From the NCBI RefSeq assembly GCF_008001035.1, contig NZ_CP042856.1:372001-436000 (forward strand): a stretch of DNA of 64,000 nt. Reading direction: 5' to 3'. The stretch comes from Salinibacterium sp. dk2585. GTDB lineage: Bacteria > Actinomycetota > Actinomycetes > Actinomycetales > Microbacteriaceae. Position 1 is the first letter of the stretch; each line of letters opens with the position of its first letter. Below the pieces are notes generated by a model. It saw only the letters and a program-made list of their open reading frames with translations, had not been told where the DNA came from and ran no database searches. A program made the position numbers and the translations under genes. Below, in pieces: positions 8,357 to 17,762 of the stretch.

Positions 8357-9403
8357 ATGATCGAGTGGAACAGCTGGGTGGGCACCCTCCTGGCAGTGGG
8401 TATCGCCCTCGTCGCGAACGTCATCGTGGCGGTCGTCGTGCGCATCATCGTCTCGAGGTCCGACGAGCAGAGCCGCTGGCTGCGGGCGCTCGTCGTGCGA
8501 CTGCACCCCCGCATCCAGTTGCTCGTCGCCCTCATCGCGTTCTGGAACGCGGCCGCACTCACCGCGCCCGCCCAATACGAGTGGTGGGATGCACTGTCGC
8601 ATGTCTTCCTCATCGCGACCGTGCTGGCGGGTGCGTGGCTGCTCTCCGGGCTGACCTCCTTCGGCATCGAGCGGCTCATGGGGCGCTACTCGACCGAGGG
8701 TGAGAGCCTTCCCGAGGTTCGACGGATGCGCACCCAGCTGCAGGTCATCCGCCGTCTCGTCAACGTGCTGATCGCGGTCATCGCGATCGGGGTGGTGCTC
8801 TTCTCGTTCCCGGAGGTGCGTGCCGTCGGCACAAGCGTGCTCGCCTCCGCGGGCATCGTCAGCATCATCGCAGGCCTCGCTGCCCAGACCACCCTCGGCA
8901 ATCTGATCGCGGGCATCCAACTCGCCTTCAGTGATTCGGTGCGCGTCGGCGATGTCGTCGTGGTGGAGGGGGAGTGGGGCACGATCGGCGAGATCACCCT
9001 CTCCTACGTCGTCGTCAACGTGTGGGACGAGCGCCGCCTCATCCTCCCGTGCACCTATTTCGCGAGCCAGCCCTACGAGAACTGGACCAGGCAGAACCCC
9101 AAGATCATGGGCACCGTCTACATGGACGTCGACTGGCGTGTTCCCATCAAGGCAGTGCGCGAGCGATTTCAGGAGCTCTTGGCGAGCACCGAGCTGTGGG
9201 ACGGCCGCGCCGGGAGTGTGCTGGTGACGGGATCCCAGGGTGGCTTCGTCACGATCCGCTTCCTGGTCTCGGCCAAGGACTCGGGCGACCAGTGGAGCCT
9301 CATGTGCCTCGTGCGCGAGGAGATGGTCACGTGGCTGCAGGAGGTGCACCCCGAGGCGCTCCCCGCCACGCGGGTGGTGATGCCGGAGGCGAAGTCCGCC
9401 TAG
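8357..9403 (+). CDS. Small-conductance mechanosensitive channel (MscS family), copy 2
   Basis: A 348-aa paralogue of the preceding gene with the same pore (AVGTSVLASAGIVSIIAGLAAQTTLGNLIAGIQLAFSD) and beta-domain segment (VGDVVVVEGEWGTIGEITLSYVVVNVWDERRLILPCTYF). Membrane helices occupy roughly residues 5-170. A possible -10 box TAGGCT (8323-8328) and AGCGAAGGGA before the ATG suggest it may have its own promoter overlapping the end of copy 1. Its TAG stop overlaps the stop of the convergent DUF3817 gene by a few bases. Confidence 0.93.
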   Translation: MIEWNSWVGTLLAVGIALVANVIVAVVVRIIVSRSDEQSRWLRALVVRLHPRIQLLVALIAFWNAAALTAPAQYEWWDALSHVFLIATVLAGAWLLSGLTSFGIERLMGRYSTEGESLPEVRRMRTQLQVIRRLVNVLIAVIAIGVVLFSFPEVRAVGTSVLASAGIVSIIAGLAAQTTLGNLIAGIQLAFSDSVRVGDVVVVEGEWGTIGEITLSYVVVNVWDERRLILPCTYFASQPYENWTRQNPKIMGTVYMDVDWRVPIKAVRERFQELLASTELWDGRAGSVLVTGSQGGFVTIRFLVSAKDSGDQWSLMCLVREEMVTWLQEVHPEALPATRVVMPEAKSA

Positions 9404-9893
9404 TGGTCGCCCCCGGGCGGGCCGATCGCGAGGGCCGCGAAGAAGACGGCCACGACGGCGACGATGAAGACCACGACAAGCAGGATCGGGCGCGCCAGGA
9501 ACCACCGCAGCAGCCGGTCGATCCAGTTCTTGTCGCGCGGGTCATCCGTCGCCTCGGTGCGCCAGTCGCCCTCGAGTCGGCCGCGGCGATCCATCGCGAC
9601 GTCGAACGGGATGGTCGCGTAGGGCACGACCGCCGTGACGACGCCGAGCGCGATGAGGGGGATGCCCCAGCGCTGGTTGAAGCCGACGATGATGACGGTC
9701 GCGGCGTAGGTGATGAACACGAAGCCGTGGATGGTGCCGCCGATGCGCACCGCCAGGTCGCCGGTCTCTCCCATCGTGAAGACGTACTTCATGAGGAGGC
9801 CTGCGATGAGCATGGTCCAGGTGATCGCCTCAGCGATCGCGACGACACGGAAGAAACGCTGCGGCGTCACCCGTGTGGTCGTGCTCGTGGCGC

Positions 9894-9897
<4 letters not shown>
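9400..9897 (-). CDS. DUF3817 membrane protein
   Basis: A 165-aa integral membrane protein of the DUF3817 family, function unknown. It starts [25 protein letters not shown] and has [19 protein letters not shown] and [24 protein letters not shown], the three helices of the family core, then a polar linker and a fourth C-terminal helix ([21 protein letters not shown]). Its ATG overlaps the purQ stop by 4 bases (ATGA), so it is translated with the purSQ operon. DUF3817 genes beside purine genes are common in actinobacteria, but no role in purine synthesis is established from the sequence. Confidence 0.88.
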
Positions 9898-10597
<700 letters not shown>

Positions 10598-10598
<1 letters not shown>

Positions 10599-10885
10599 CA
10601 GTGGGTCTCTCCTGCGGCCCCGCGGGTTGAGCCTGTCGAAACCTCGGGGACGATGATGTTCACGACATCTTCGATGACCGAGTTCGAGAACATGTCAGCC
10701 GCGAGCTGGCGAACCTCCTCGACGACCTCGTCGGTGACCTCGGCGACCGTGAGCTCGAAGCGCTTGCCGATGCGCACATCCGTGAAGTGTTCCTTGCCGA
10801 GGCGGTGGAGGGCACCGGCGACGGCCTTGCCCTGGGGGTCGAGCAGTTCGGCCTTGGGCATGACCTCGACGACGATTGTGGGCAC
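10598..10885 (-). CDS. purS: Phosphoribosylformylglycinamidine synthase subunit PurS
   Basis: A 95-aa small subunit that bridges PurL and PurQ. The core is typical ([55 protein letters not shown]). Translation starts at GTG with GGAG 8 bases upstream. The family usually ends near the VIEDV motif; here the chain continues [16 protein letters not shown], and this tail is encoded by a copy of the GGTTGAG...TCGAAACC dispersed repeat (10618-10650). The first gene of the purS-purQ-DUF3817 operon. Confidence 0.95.
10618..10650. repeat. GGTTGAG...TCGAAACC repeat inside the 3' end of purS
   Basis: CCGCGGGTTGAGCCTGTCGAAACC with outer CCCCG/CGGGG pairing. It belongs to the family also found at 12941, 35058, 44072, 49434 and 61951. 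On the minus strand it encodes the VSTGSTRG tail of PurS. Confidence 0.75.
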
Positions 10886-10945
10886 GGTGACTCCAGGGGG
10901 ATCGCGCGGATGAGTGCTCCCAGTCTACCGGGACGCGCCGCGGCA

Positions 10946-10979
10946 CTTGTTTTGAGTGATTCAAAACAAGCAATACAAT
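10946..10979 (+). promoter_or_regulatory. Fur-family operator and leaderless promoter
   Basis: A perfect 10-bp inverted repeat CTTGTTTTGA-GTGAT-TCAAAACAAG (10946-10970) overlaps a -35 region (TTTGAG, 10951-10956), followed after 17 bp by TACAAT (10974-10979). The -10 box ends 6 bases before the ATG at 10986, so the message is probably leaderless, as known for mycobacterial furA. The palindrome is the likely autoregulatory site for the regulator and controls the downstream catalase. Confidence 0.85.
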
Positions 10980-10985
10980 GGACGT

Positions 10986-11426
10986 ATGCGAACGACGTCT
11001 CCGGCAGTGCTCAGCGAGCGCATCCGCGACGCCGGACTCAAGGTCACCGAACCCCGGCTCGCCGTCATGCGGGCGCTCGAGTCCCGACCCCACGCCGACG
11101 CCGACACGGTGTTCGGTGCGGTGCGCGGCGACCTCCCCGGCACGTCGATCCAAGCCGTCTATGGCGTGCTCGCGGCCCTGGCAACGGCGGGCCTGCTGCG
11201 CAAGATCGAGCCCGCCGGCTCTCCCGCCCGCTATGAGCTCCGCACGGGCGACAACCACCATCACGTCGTCTGCAGCGGATGCGGTGCCCTCGAAGACGTG
11301 GACTGCGTCGTCGGTCACGCCCCCTGCTTGATCCCCTCGGCAGATTCGGGCTTCAGCATCCACACGGCGGAGGTCACCTTCTGGGGGCTCTGCCCCGCAT
11401 GCCAGGCCTCAACAGACTCACACTGA
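10986..11426 (+). CDS. Fur-family peroxide-type regulator controlling catalase
   Basis: A 146-aa Fur-family repressor. The winged helix ([62 protein letters not shown]) is followed by the dimer domain with a metal-site [18 protein letters not shown] and structural zinc pairs CSGC and CPAC. Being immediately upstream of a catalase gene and having a palindromic operator with a leaderless promoter, it resembles CatR/FurA/PerR-type peroxide sensors rather than an iron-uptake repressor. I chose the ATG at 10986 over an in-frame upstream ATG at 10956, which would lie inside the operator. Confidence 0.9.
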   Translation: MRTTSPAVLSERIRDAGLKVTEPRLAVMRALESRPHADADTVFGAVRGDLPGTSIQAVYGVLAALATAGLLRKIEPAGSPARYELRTGDNHHHVVCSGCGALEDVDCVVGHAPCLIPSADSGFSIHTAEVTFWGLCPACQASTDSH

Positions 11427-11452
11427 CCCAACACCACCAAGAAGGAGAATCC

Positions 11453-12931
11453 TTGACTAACGTCACCACCACGCAGACGGGCGCGCCAATCCCGAGCCAT
11501 GCCCACTCGCTCACGACCGGCCCGGATGGCGTCACCGCGCTGCACGACCGCTTCCTGGTCGAGAAGCTCGCCTCGTTCAACCGCGAGCGTGTCCCGGAGC
11601 GAAACCCCCACGCCAAGGGCGGCGGCGCCTTCGGTGAGTTCGTCGTCACCGAAGACGTCTCGAAGTACACGAAGGCAGCTGTCTTCCAGCCCGGCGCCTC
11701 GAGCGAGGTCCTCCTCCGCTTCTCGTCCGTCGCCGGCGAGCAGGGTTCGCCCGACACGTGGCGCGACGTGCGCGGTTTCGCGCTGCGCTTCTACACGACC
11801 GAGGGCAACTACGACGTCGTCGGCAACAACACCCCCGTCTTCTTCCTCCGTGACGGCATGAAGTTCCCCGACTTCATCCACTCGCAGAAGCGCATGGGTG
11901 CCACCGGCCTCCGCAACGCCGACGCGCAGTGGGACTTCTGGACCCTCTCGCCCGAGTCGGCCCACCAGGTGACCTACCTCATGGGTGACCGCGGCCTCTC
12001 GAAGTCGTGGCGTCACCTCAACGGCTACGGATCGCACACCTTCCAGTGGATCAACGCCGAGGGCGAGCGCTTCTGGGTCAAGTACCACTTCAAGTCCCGC
12101 CAGGGCGTGGAGCTCATGGAGGCGGAGGAGGCCGAGCGCATCGCCGGCCAGGACGCCGACTACTACCGTCGTGACCTCTACGAGGCGATCGCGCGCGGCG
12201 AGCACCCCACGTGGGACGTGTTCGTGCAGGCGGTCCCCTACGAGGAGGCCAAGACCTACCGCTACAACATCTTCGACATGACGAAGACGATCTCGCACAA
12301 GGACTACCCGCTCATCAAGGTCGGGCACTTCACGCTCAACCGCAATCCGCAGAACTTCTTCGCGGAGATCGAGCAGGCTGCCTTCTCGCCGTCGAACCTG
12401 GTTCCCGGCACCGACATCAGCCCCGACAAGATGCTCATGGCCCGCGTATTCGCCTACCCCGACGCGCAGCGCTACCGCATCGGCGCCAACTACAACCAGC
12501 TGCCGGTCAACCAGCCGCACGCGGCTGAGGTGCGCAACTACCAGCACGAGGGCCAGATGCGGTACCAGTTCAACACCGCAGAGACCCCCGTCTACACCCC
12601 GAACTCCTTCGGTGGTGCCGAGGCCGACGCGGCCGCGGCATCCGAGGGCGGCTGGGAGACGGACGGCGAGCTCATCCGCGCCGCCCAGACCCTCCACTCG
12701 GAGGACGGCGACTTCGTGCAGGCCGGCATCCTCTACCGCGAGGTGTTCAGCGAGGAGTCGAAGGAGCGCTTCCTCAAGACCCTCGTCGGCCAGTACCAGG
12801 CCCTCACGGTTCCCGTCGTCAAGGACCGCTTCATGTGGTACTGGACCTCGGTCGACTCCGACTTGGGCATGAAGCTCATCGAGGCCGTCGACCACGTGAC
12901 GTCCGCCGACCCCGTGGGCGTCGGCGCGTAA
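11453..12931 (+). CDS. katA: Monofunctional heme catalase
   Basis: A 492-aa clade-type small-subunit catalase that dismutates hydrogen peroxide. The distal heme histidine lies in [16 protein letters not shown] (about residue 53), the Asn site in [26 protein letters not shown], and the proximal heme tyrosine in [23 protein letters not shown]. The start is the TTG at 11453 with AAGGAG 5 bases upstream; the frame is open upstream but that part overlaps the regulator gene. It lies 26 bp after the Fur-family gene, so both are likely derepressed by peroxide. A UUCG-loop terminator follows. Confidence 0.96.
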   Translation: MTNVTTTQTGAPIPSHAHSLTTGPDGVTALHDRFLVEKLASFNRERVPERNPHAKGGGAFGEFVVTEDVSKYTKAAVFQPGASSEVLLRFSSVAGEQGSPDTWRDVRGFALRFYTTEGNYDVVGNNTPVFFLRDGMKFPDFIHSQKRMGATGLRNADAQWDFWTLSPESAHQVTYLMGDRGLSKSWRHLNGYGSHTFQWINAEGERFWVKYHFKSRQGVELMEAEEAERIAGQDADYYRRDLYEAIARGEHPTWDVFVQAVPYEEAKTYRYNIFDMTKTISHKDYPLIKVGHFTLNRNPQNFFAEIEQAAFSPSNLVPGTDISPDKMLMARVFAYPDAQRYRIGANYNQLPVNQPHAAEVRNYQHEGQMRYQFNTAETPVYTPNSFGGAEADAAAASEGGWETDGELIRAAQTLHSEDGDFVQAGILYREVFSEESKERFLKTLVGQYQALTVPVVKDRFMWYWTSVDSDLGMKLIEAVDHVTSADPVGVGA

Positions 12932-12940
12932 CGACTCGGT

Positions 12941-12976
12941 GTGTTGAGTAGGCCCGCCAGGGCCGTATCGAAACCA
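12941..12976. repeat. GTTGAGTA...TATCGAAACC repeat after katA
   Basis: GTGTTGAGTAGGCCCGCCAGGGCCGTATCGAAACC, 10 bp after the catalase stop, with an internal GGCCCGCCAGGGCC hairpin. Same family and same internal variant as the copy at 44072-44110. Confidence 0.75.
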
Positions 12977-12978
12977 AG

Positions 12979-13010
12979 CGGCCGGTTCCCTTCGGGGAGC
13001 CGGCCGTTTC
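12979..13010 (+). terminator. Rho-independent-like terminator after katA
   Basis: A 12-bp stem (CGGCCGGTTCCC / GGGAGCCGGCCG, one G-U pair) closes a TTCG tetraloop and is followed by a short T stretch. It lies about 50 bp after the catalase stop. Confidence 0.8.
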
Positions 13011-13045
13011 GAGCTTTCTCACGGCTTCGGCAGTAGCGTGGGCGC

Positions 13046-14206
13046 ATGGGACTCTTCTCGCGCACGCCGTCGACGCCACCCGTCGACCCGAACCTGACCG
13101 CGTCGGAACGCGCCGAGCTGATCGACTCACCCCGCCCGCTGTGGACGGACTCCCTCGGTCGTCTTTCGATCCGCAGCGGCCAGACGCTCCTCGTGCTCGC
13201 CCTCGTGAGTCTGGTGGTCCTTGCGACCATTCAGCTCAAGATCATCGTCATCCCAGTCTTTATTGCCCTCATCCTCGCGTCCGCGTTGTATCCGCTCGTG
13301 CGCTGGCTGGTGAAGCACCGCTTCCCGCGACCGCTCGCAACCCTCGGCACGCTGTTGGCAGGAGTGGTCGTGCTGGGTGGCATCATCACACTCGTCGTCA
13401 CGGGCGTTCGCAGCCAGTGGGAGGATCTGTCCGACGCCGTCACCCGGGCTATCGACACCATCCAGGACTACCTGCAGTCCGGCGCGTTTCCGATTGACAC
13501 CTCCCAGCTGGAGGAGGTCCGTAAGAGCATCGGCGACTTCCTCACGAGTGCGCAGTTTGGGTCGACGGCCCTCGCCGGGGCAGGTACCGTCGTCGAACTG
13601 CTCACTGGTGCGGTCCTCACTGTCGTGCTGCTCTTCTTTTTCTTGCAGGACGGCCCCGAGATGTGGGAGTTTCTCCTGCGTCCCTTGCGGCCGAACCGCA
13701 AGCGGCGAGCCCGCCGAGTCGGCAGTCGCGCGACAGGAGTGCTCGGCGGCTATATCCGCGGCACCGCGATCGTGGCACTCGTCGACACCATCTTCATCGG
13801 TCTTGCGCTCTGGATTCTCCAGGTGCCCCTGGCCCTGCCGCTGGCCCTCCTGGTCTTCGTGGGCGCGTTCATCCCGATCGTCGGCGCGACGGTCGCGGGC
13901 ACGCTCGCTGCACTGGTCGCCCTCGTCACCAACGACCTCGTGACTGCCCTGATCGTCGCTGGCGTCGTGATCCTCGTCAACCAGCTCGAGGGCAACCTTC
14001 TCGCCCCTGTGGTGCTCGGCAACGCCCTCAAGCTGCACGCCCTCGTCATCCTGCTCGCGCTGTCGGCAGGCACGATCCTCGGCGGAATCATCGGCACCTT
14101 CCTCGCAGTGCCGCTCGCCGCGGTCGCGTGGGCGGCCATCAAGGCGTGGAACGAGCCGGATGCCACGAGGCTCGAGCCCGCGACATCCGCTCGTCTCCGC
14201 AGCTGA
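13046..14206 (+). CDS. AI-2E family transporter (PF01594 type)
   Basis: A 386-aa membrane protein with the family layout: N-terminal helix pairs (TLLVLALVSLVVLATIQ, IIVIPVFIALILASALYPLVRWL, LATLGTLLAGVVVLGGIITLVV), a soluble segment of about 80 residues, then helices including LTGAVLTVVLLFFFLQDGP, GTAIVALVDTIFIGLALWILQVP, VGAFIPIVGATVAGTLAALVAL and the conserved NQLEGNLLAPVVLGNALKLHALVILLALSAG. Members export varied small solutes; AI-2 itself is not implied. A TAGCGT -10 box ends 6 bases before the ATG, so it is probably leaderless. Confidence 0.92.
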   Translation: MGLFSRTPSTPPVDPNLTASERAELIDSPRPLWTDSLGRLSIRSGQTLLVLALVSLVVLATIQLKIIVIPVFIALILASALYPLVRWLVKHRFPRPLATLGTLLAGVVVLGGIITLVVTGVRSQWEDLSDAVTRAIDTIQDYLQSGAFPIDTSQLEEVRKSIGDFLTSAQFGSTALAGAGTVVELLTGAVLTVVLLFFFLQDGPEMWEFLLRPLRPNRKRRARRVGSRATGVLGGYIRGTAIVALVDTIFIGLALWILQVPLALPLALLVFVGAFIPIVGATVAGTLAALVALVTNDLVTALIVAGVVILVNQLEGNLLAPVVLGNALKLHALVILLALSAGTILGGIIGTFLAVPLAAVAWAAIKAWNEPDATRLEPATSARLRS

Positions 14207-14284
14207 CCCGGGCGTGCGCACAGAACTTCCGATTGGGGAGTTGGCTCCCTAGGCGCGAGCGGGCGCATCCACTGTGCTGGTGGC

Positions 14285-15946
14285 ATGCGTCTTTCTCGAT
14301 TCCTCGCCGACACCGAACTCGCGCACGCGCGTGCACGAACGCGGTTCGTCGCGGCCACACTCGTCGCAATCCTGGCGTTCGCGGGCAGCGTCAGCGGTGC
14401 CGCTTCACCTGCCGCCGCCGCTACGCCGGTCACGAGTCACGCTGAGCTTCAGGCGGGCCTGGATGCTGGTGGCACGGTGACCCTCGGCGACAACATCACC
14501 GGGGCGGGCCTGCGCATTCCCGCCCCCAATGACGTCGTTCTCGAGCTGAACGGTTTCAGCCTCACCGTCCAAGGTGCTGGATCGGCAGGAAGCCCGGACG
14601 GCAAAGCCGGTATCGAGGTGCCGGTGGGGGCATCGCTGACCGTCAACGGTCCCGGAATCCTGAGGGCGACTGGCGGTGGCGGCGGCGCGGGCATCGGTGG
14701 CAGCGACCGGGGGGCCAATGGGGCGATCACCATCAACGGCGGAACCATCGAAGCGATTGGCGGCTACCGCGGTGCTGGCATCGGCACGGGCGACAGCGCG
14801 CCCGCAGGCGCTGAGCTGGTCACCATCAATGGCGGCACGGTGACGGCGCTGGGTGGGTACATCGCGGCCGCGCTGGGCAGCGGAGCAATGGCGGTCGCGC
14901 CTCCCATCACGATTAATGGTGGCACGGTGAGAGCAGGAGCCGAGCTGCCGTACCAAGGCATGGGAATCGGCGCAGGGGAACAGGGAATAGCGTCGACGAT
15001 CAGGATCAACAGCGGAGAGGTGTGGGCGGCCGGACGCCTGTGGTGTGGAGGAACACTCGGGGCGTGGGCGAGTGACATCGGCGGCGTCTGCGTTCCCAAT
15101 GCCCCCGTCGACATCACCATCGGCGCGACCGCGGTCGTTCACCTTCTCGCGGCGCACGACTATGGCGCCATCACATCCGTGGTGCAGTTCTCGCGTGAGG
15201 GTGAGGGCAGTTTCCGCAACGCGGGCACCATCAATGTACTCAACGCGAGGCTCACCTTCCCCGCCGGTTCGACCGCGAGCAATAGCGGAACCATCAACGG
15301 CCCGATCGTGGGGCCCCTCTCCGGCAACAACTATGTTCTGAGTTTCAATGACGCGGGCGGCTCCGGCGGCCCTGGCAGTGTGCGGGTCCTCGCCGCCACG
15401 CTCTCGGCGGGCAGGCATGGCCGTCCCTGCCGCACCCACCAGGGCGGGGTTCACCTTCGCGGGCTGGTGGTCGGCGGCGACGGGCGGAAGCCAACTCACG
15501 ACCACGACGGCGCTGAGCACCAGCACGTCGCATGCCCGCTGGCAGGCGCCGGAGCATCCGGTCACCTTCGACTCGGTGGGGGGAAGCGCCGTCGCGGCGA
15601 TCGCGGTCGAGGAGGGTTCGACATTCGTCCTCCCCACCCCGCCGACGAAGTTGAATCACACGTTCGCCGGCTGGTTCACGGCCGTCTCGGGCGGCACGGA
15701 GTGGACATCGTCGACCCCCGTCACGGCTGCGATGACCTTGTACGCGCGCTGGACGCTCAATACCTACACGGTGTCGTTCGCCACAGGCACGGGGGCCAGT
15801 GCGGTGCCTTCGCAGACGATCGCTCATGGCGGCACGGCGGCAGTGCCCTCGGTGGCGCCCACTCGCACCGGGCACACCTTCGGCGGATGGGTGACGACGG
15901 CCGGCGGCTCGACGGTGTGGGATGCGACAGCCGCGGTGACCTCTGA
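14285..15946 (+). CDS. Surface protein, N-terminal part (frame-disrupted gene)
   Basis: The open frame is 553 codons, but only about the first 375 (to base 15411) look like real coding sequence. A signal peptide (FVAATLVAILAFAGSVSGAASPAAAA) is followed by a glycine-rich beta-helix-like region with repeated units such as ITINGGTIEAIGGYRGAGIGTG and VTINGGTVTALGGYIAAALGSG, as seen in surface proteins of Gram-positive bacteria. After GSVRVLAATLSA the frame turns into an arginine-rich shadow, while the frame one base later continues as InlB-type repeats and an LPXTG anchor (next entry). One extra G in the run at 15409-15411 would explain the break. It may be a sequencing error, a pseudogene, or a phase or programmed frameshift. 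Confidence 0.75.
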   Translation: MRLSRFLADTELAHARARTRFVAATLVAILAFAGSVSGAASPAAAATPVTSHAELQAGLDAGGTVTLGDNITGAGLRIPAPNDVVLELNGFSLTVQGAGSAGSPDGKAGIEVPVGASLTVNGPGILRATGGGGGAGIGGSDRGANGAITINGGTIEAIGGYRGAGIGTGDSAPAGAELVTINGGTVTALGGYIAAALGSGAMAVAPPITINGGTVRAGAELPYQGMGIGAGEQGIASTIRINSGEVWAAGRLWCGGTLGAWASDIGGVCVPNAPVDITIGATAVVHLLAAHDYGAITSVVQFSREGEGSFRNAGTINVLNARLTFPAGSTASNSGTINGPIVGPLSGNNYVLSFNDAGGSGGPGSVRVLAATLSAGRHGRPCRTHQGGVHLRGLVVGGDGRKPTHDHDGAEHQHVACPLAGAGASGHLRLGGGKRRRGDRGRGGFDIRPPHPADEVESHVRRLVHGRLGRHGVDIVDPRHGCDDLVRALDAQYLHGVVRHRHGGQCGAFADDRSWRHGGSALGGAHSHRAHLRRMGDDGRRLDGVGCDSRGDL

Positions 15947-16778
15947 TATCACGGTCTACGCACGCTGGACGGTCAACACCTACACGGTGACTTTCGACAC
16001 GGGCGCCGGCGGCAGCTTCGAGCCGTCGCAGACGATCGACCATGGGCAGGCCGCGGCGGTTCCGGCCGGCCGCAGCGTCACGATCTTCGGCGAGGTGAGC
16101 CCGGCGACGGCGATCGGCACGATCGAGCTGTTTCAGGATGGCGTCTCGATCGGTTCCGGCCCGGCCGGCGACGGAAAGTACCAGATCAACACCTTCGCGC
16201 TGGCCGGGGGCACCTACGTCTACACGGCCGTGTTCACCCCTGGCGAGGCGCGTTTCCTGGCCTCGACGTCGACACCGCTCGCGCTGGTCGTGAATGGGCT
16301 GGCTCCCCGTGTGCCCGCCCCGGCTGCCGACACGCAGGGTCTATTCGATGAGATCGAGGCCAACGGATGGCCCGTGCATCCCCTGGCCGGAGGCGTCGAC
16401 AGCGTGCTCGGCAAGAATGTGTCGTGGTCGAACCCGCTCGACAGCTTCGTCGATGTGTACGTCTACAGCACCGCGCAGTGGCTCGGGACCTACGCGATCG
16501 TCGGCGGCAGGGTCGACCCCTCGTACTGGAACTTCATGCCGGTGCTCTCGCCTGGGCCGCACCACCTGGTGTTCGTCGGGCAGACGACGGGGGATGTGAG
16601 CGTGTACGAGTTCAGCGTGACGGCACCTCCTGGGGCTGTGGTGACGGGTTCGCCCGTAGTCGATGGCCTGCCGGTAACGGGTTCGAACCCGAGTCCCTGG
16701 GCATCGCTGGGGCTGCTGCTTCTGGTGCTCGGCTTGGGCATGCTCGTGCGGAGACGGCGTCTGCTCGCACGAGGTTAG
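15417..16778 (+). CDS. Surface protein, C-terminal part with InlB repeats and LPXTG anchor
   Basis: Continuation of the preceding gene in a frame shifted by one base; the open frame runs from 15348 but meaningful sequence starts near 15412. It contains three or four Listeria-Bacteroides (InlB B/Flg_new) repeats, for example APTRAGFTFAGWWSAATGGS, KLNHTFAGWFTAVSGGTEW and APTRTGHTFGGWVTTAGGSTVWD, each followed by TVYARW-type strands. An Ig-like domain (VTIFGEVSPATAIGTIELFQDG), a further domain of about 110 residues, then the sortase signal LPVTG, a hydrophobic helix and the tail RRRRLLARG follow. As a stand-alone product it would have no signal peptide, so the two parts almost certainly form one cell-wall-anchored protein of about 830 residues. 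Confidence 0.75.
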   Translation: MAVPAAPTRAGFTFAGWWSAATGGSQLTTTTALSTSTSHARWQAPEHPVTFDSVGGSAVAAIAVEEGSTFVLPTPPTKLNHTFAGWFTAVSGGTEWTSSTPVTAAMTLYARWTLNTYTVSFATGTGASAVPSQTIAHGGTAAVPSVAPTRTGHTFGGWVTTAGGSTVWDATAAVTSDITVYARWTVNTYTVTFDTGAGGSFEPSQTIDHGQAAAVPAGRSVTIFGEVSPATAIGTIELFQDGVSIGSGPAGDGKYQINTFALAGGTYVYTAVFTPGEARFLASTSTPLALVVNGLAPRVPAPAADTQGLFDEIEANGWPVHPLAGGVDSVLGKNVSWSNPLDSFVDVYVYSTAQWLGTYAIVGGRVDPSYWNFMPVLSPGPHHLVFVGQTTGDVSVYEFSVTAPPGAVVTGSPVVDGLPVTGSNPSPWASLGLLLLVLGLGMLVRRRRLLARG

Positions 16779-16826
16779 GCCGCCGTTGCCGCCCGCTCGA
16801 GGAGGCCGGGCGGGCGGCAACGCTGC

Positions 16827-17690
16827 CTACGACGCGACCGTGACGCGGATGAGGTTGGCCCAGGGGTCGTCGAACTCCAGCACGCGGCCGTCGTTGGCCT
16901 GCTGCACGCCGCGGGCGCTGAGTCGCTCGGCGAGGGCGCCGAGCTCGTCGGTGCTCGGCACCTCGATCGCGACCTGGCCCAGGCCGAGTGCGGGCGTGCG
17001 GGTGCCTGCGCCGGCGCTCTGCCAGGTGTTCATGCCGAGGTGGTGGTGGTAGCCGCCGGCTGCGACGAAGAGTGCCTGCGTGCCATATTCGATCGTGAGC
17101 TCAAAGCCGACCGTGTCGACATAGAACTGCTTGGCGGTCTGGATGTCGCCCACCTTGAGGTGCACATGGCCGATGGAGGTCATGCCGCCGGCCGCGGCGG
17201 TGAGGCCGGCTTCCGTCAGGTTCTCTTGTAGAAAGCGGTTGGGGTCGAGGTAGACGGTGCCCATCTTGACCTCGCCGTTGCTCCACTCCCAGGAGTCGCG
17301 CGGGCGGTCCCAGTAGAGCTCCACCCCATTGCCCTCGGGGTCGTCGAAGTAGAAGGCTTCACTCACGAAGTGGTCACTCGAGCCCGTGAAGCTCTGCGGG
17401 TAGGCGCGGGCCGTGGAGTACACCGATGATGCGAGGTCGCTCTTCTCGGCGAAGAGGAAGGCGGTGTGGAACAGCCCTGCCGAGTTCGAGGGTGCGTGCT
17501 TGAGCTCTGGGGCGACCTCGAGTACGAGGGTGGATGTCGCACCGCGGCCGAGCACGGCGCTCGAGCCTTCCTGTGCGATGAGGTCGAGGCCGACGCCGTC
17601 GCGGTAGAACGCGATCATGCGGTCGAGGTCGGCGACCTTGAGGGTCACGGCGGCCATGGCGGTTTCTGGGGCGAGGATGTCGGCAGTCAT
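16827..17690 (-). CDS. VOC-family dioxygenase/glyoxalase-like protein (CatE type)
   Basis: A 287-aa protein with two vicinal-oxygen-chelate modules. The first (about 10-125) has VTLKVADLDRMIAFYRDGVGL, DPEGNGVELYWDRPRDSW; the second (about 155-285) has IGHVHLKVGDIQTAKQFYVDTVGFEL, GGYHHHLGMNTW. These match the catechol-2,3-dioxygenase-like CatE group found in many soil bacteria, linked to quinone or catechol resistance in Bacillus. The His residues in HVHLKV and YHHHLGMN are the expected metal ligands. The start could be the ATG at 17690 or one at 17708 (six more residues). A palindrome covers the start region and suggests control by a MarR-type repressor not seen nearby. Confidence 0.85.
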   Translation of the reverse strand: MTADILAPETAMAAVTLKVADLDRMIAFYRDGVGLDLIAQEGSSAVLGRGATSTLVLEVAPELKHAPSNSAGLFHTAFLFAEKSDLASSVYSTARAYPQSFTGSSDHFVSEAFYFDDPEGNGVELYWDRPRDSWEWSNGEVKMGTVYLDPNRFLQENLTEAGLTAAAGGMTSIGHVHLKVGDIQTAKQFYVDTVGFELTIEYGTQALFVAAGGYHHHLGMNTWQSAGAGTRTPALGLGQVAIEVPSTDELGALAERLSARGVQQANDGRVLEFDDPWANLIRVTVAS

Positions 17691-17708
17691 AGTTGTAGCA
17701 ACAACCAT
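17689..17708 (-). promoter_or_regulatory. Candidate operator at the start of the VOC gene
   Basis: ATAGTTG-TAGCAA-CAACCAT is an inverted repeat with one mismatch in seven and overlaps both possible start codons. Its style (GTTGTAGCAAC core) resembles sites of MarR-family repressors controlling catechol dioxygenase-like genes. No regulator is adjacent. Confidence 0.45.
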
Positions 17709-17762
17709 ACCACTCGCATATTCCCCCTATCCAAGACGGCGGCGGGGAACTAGTCTCCCGCC

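Noticed and set aside
16827-17690. Apparent loss of a metal-ligand Glu in the VOC dioxygenase-like protein (DPWANLIRV)
   Set aside because: As far as I recall the CatE-like group does not keep the extradiol-type Glu at this place, so it cannot be called a lesion without an alignment.
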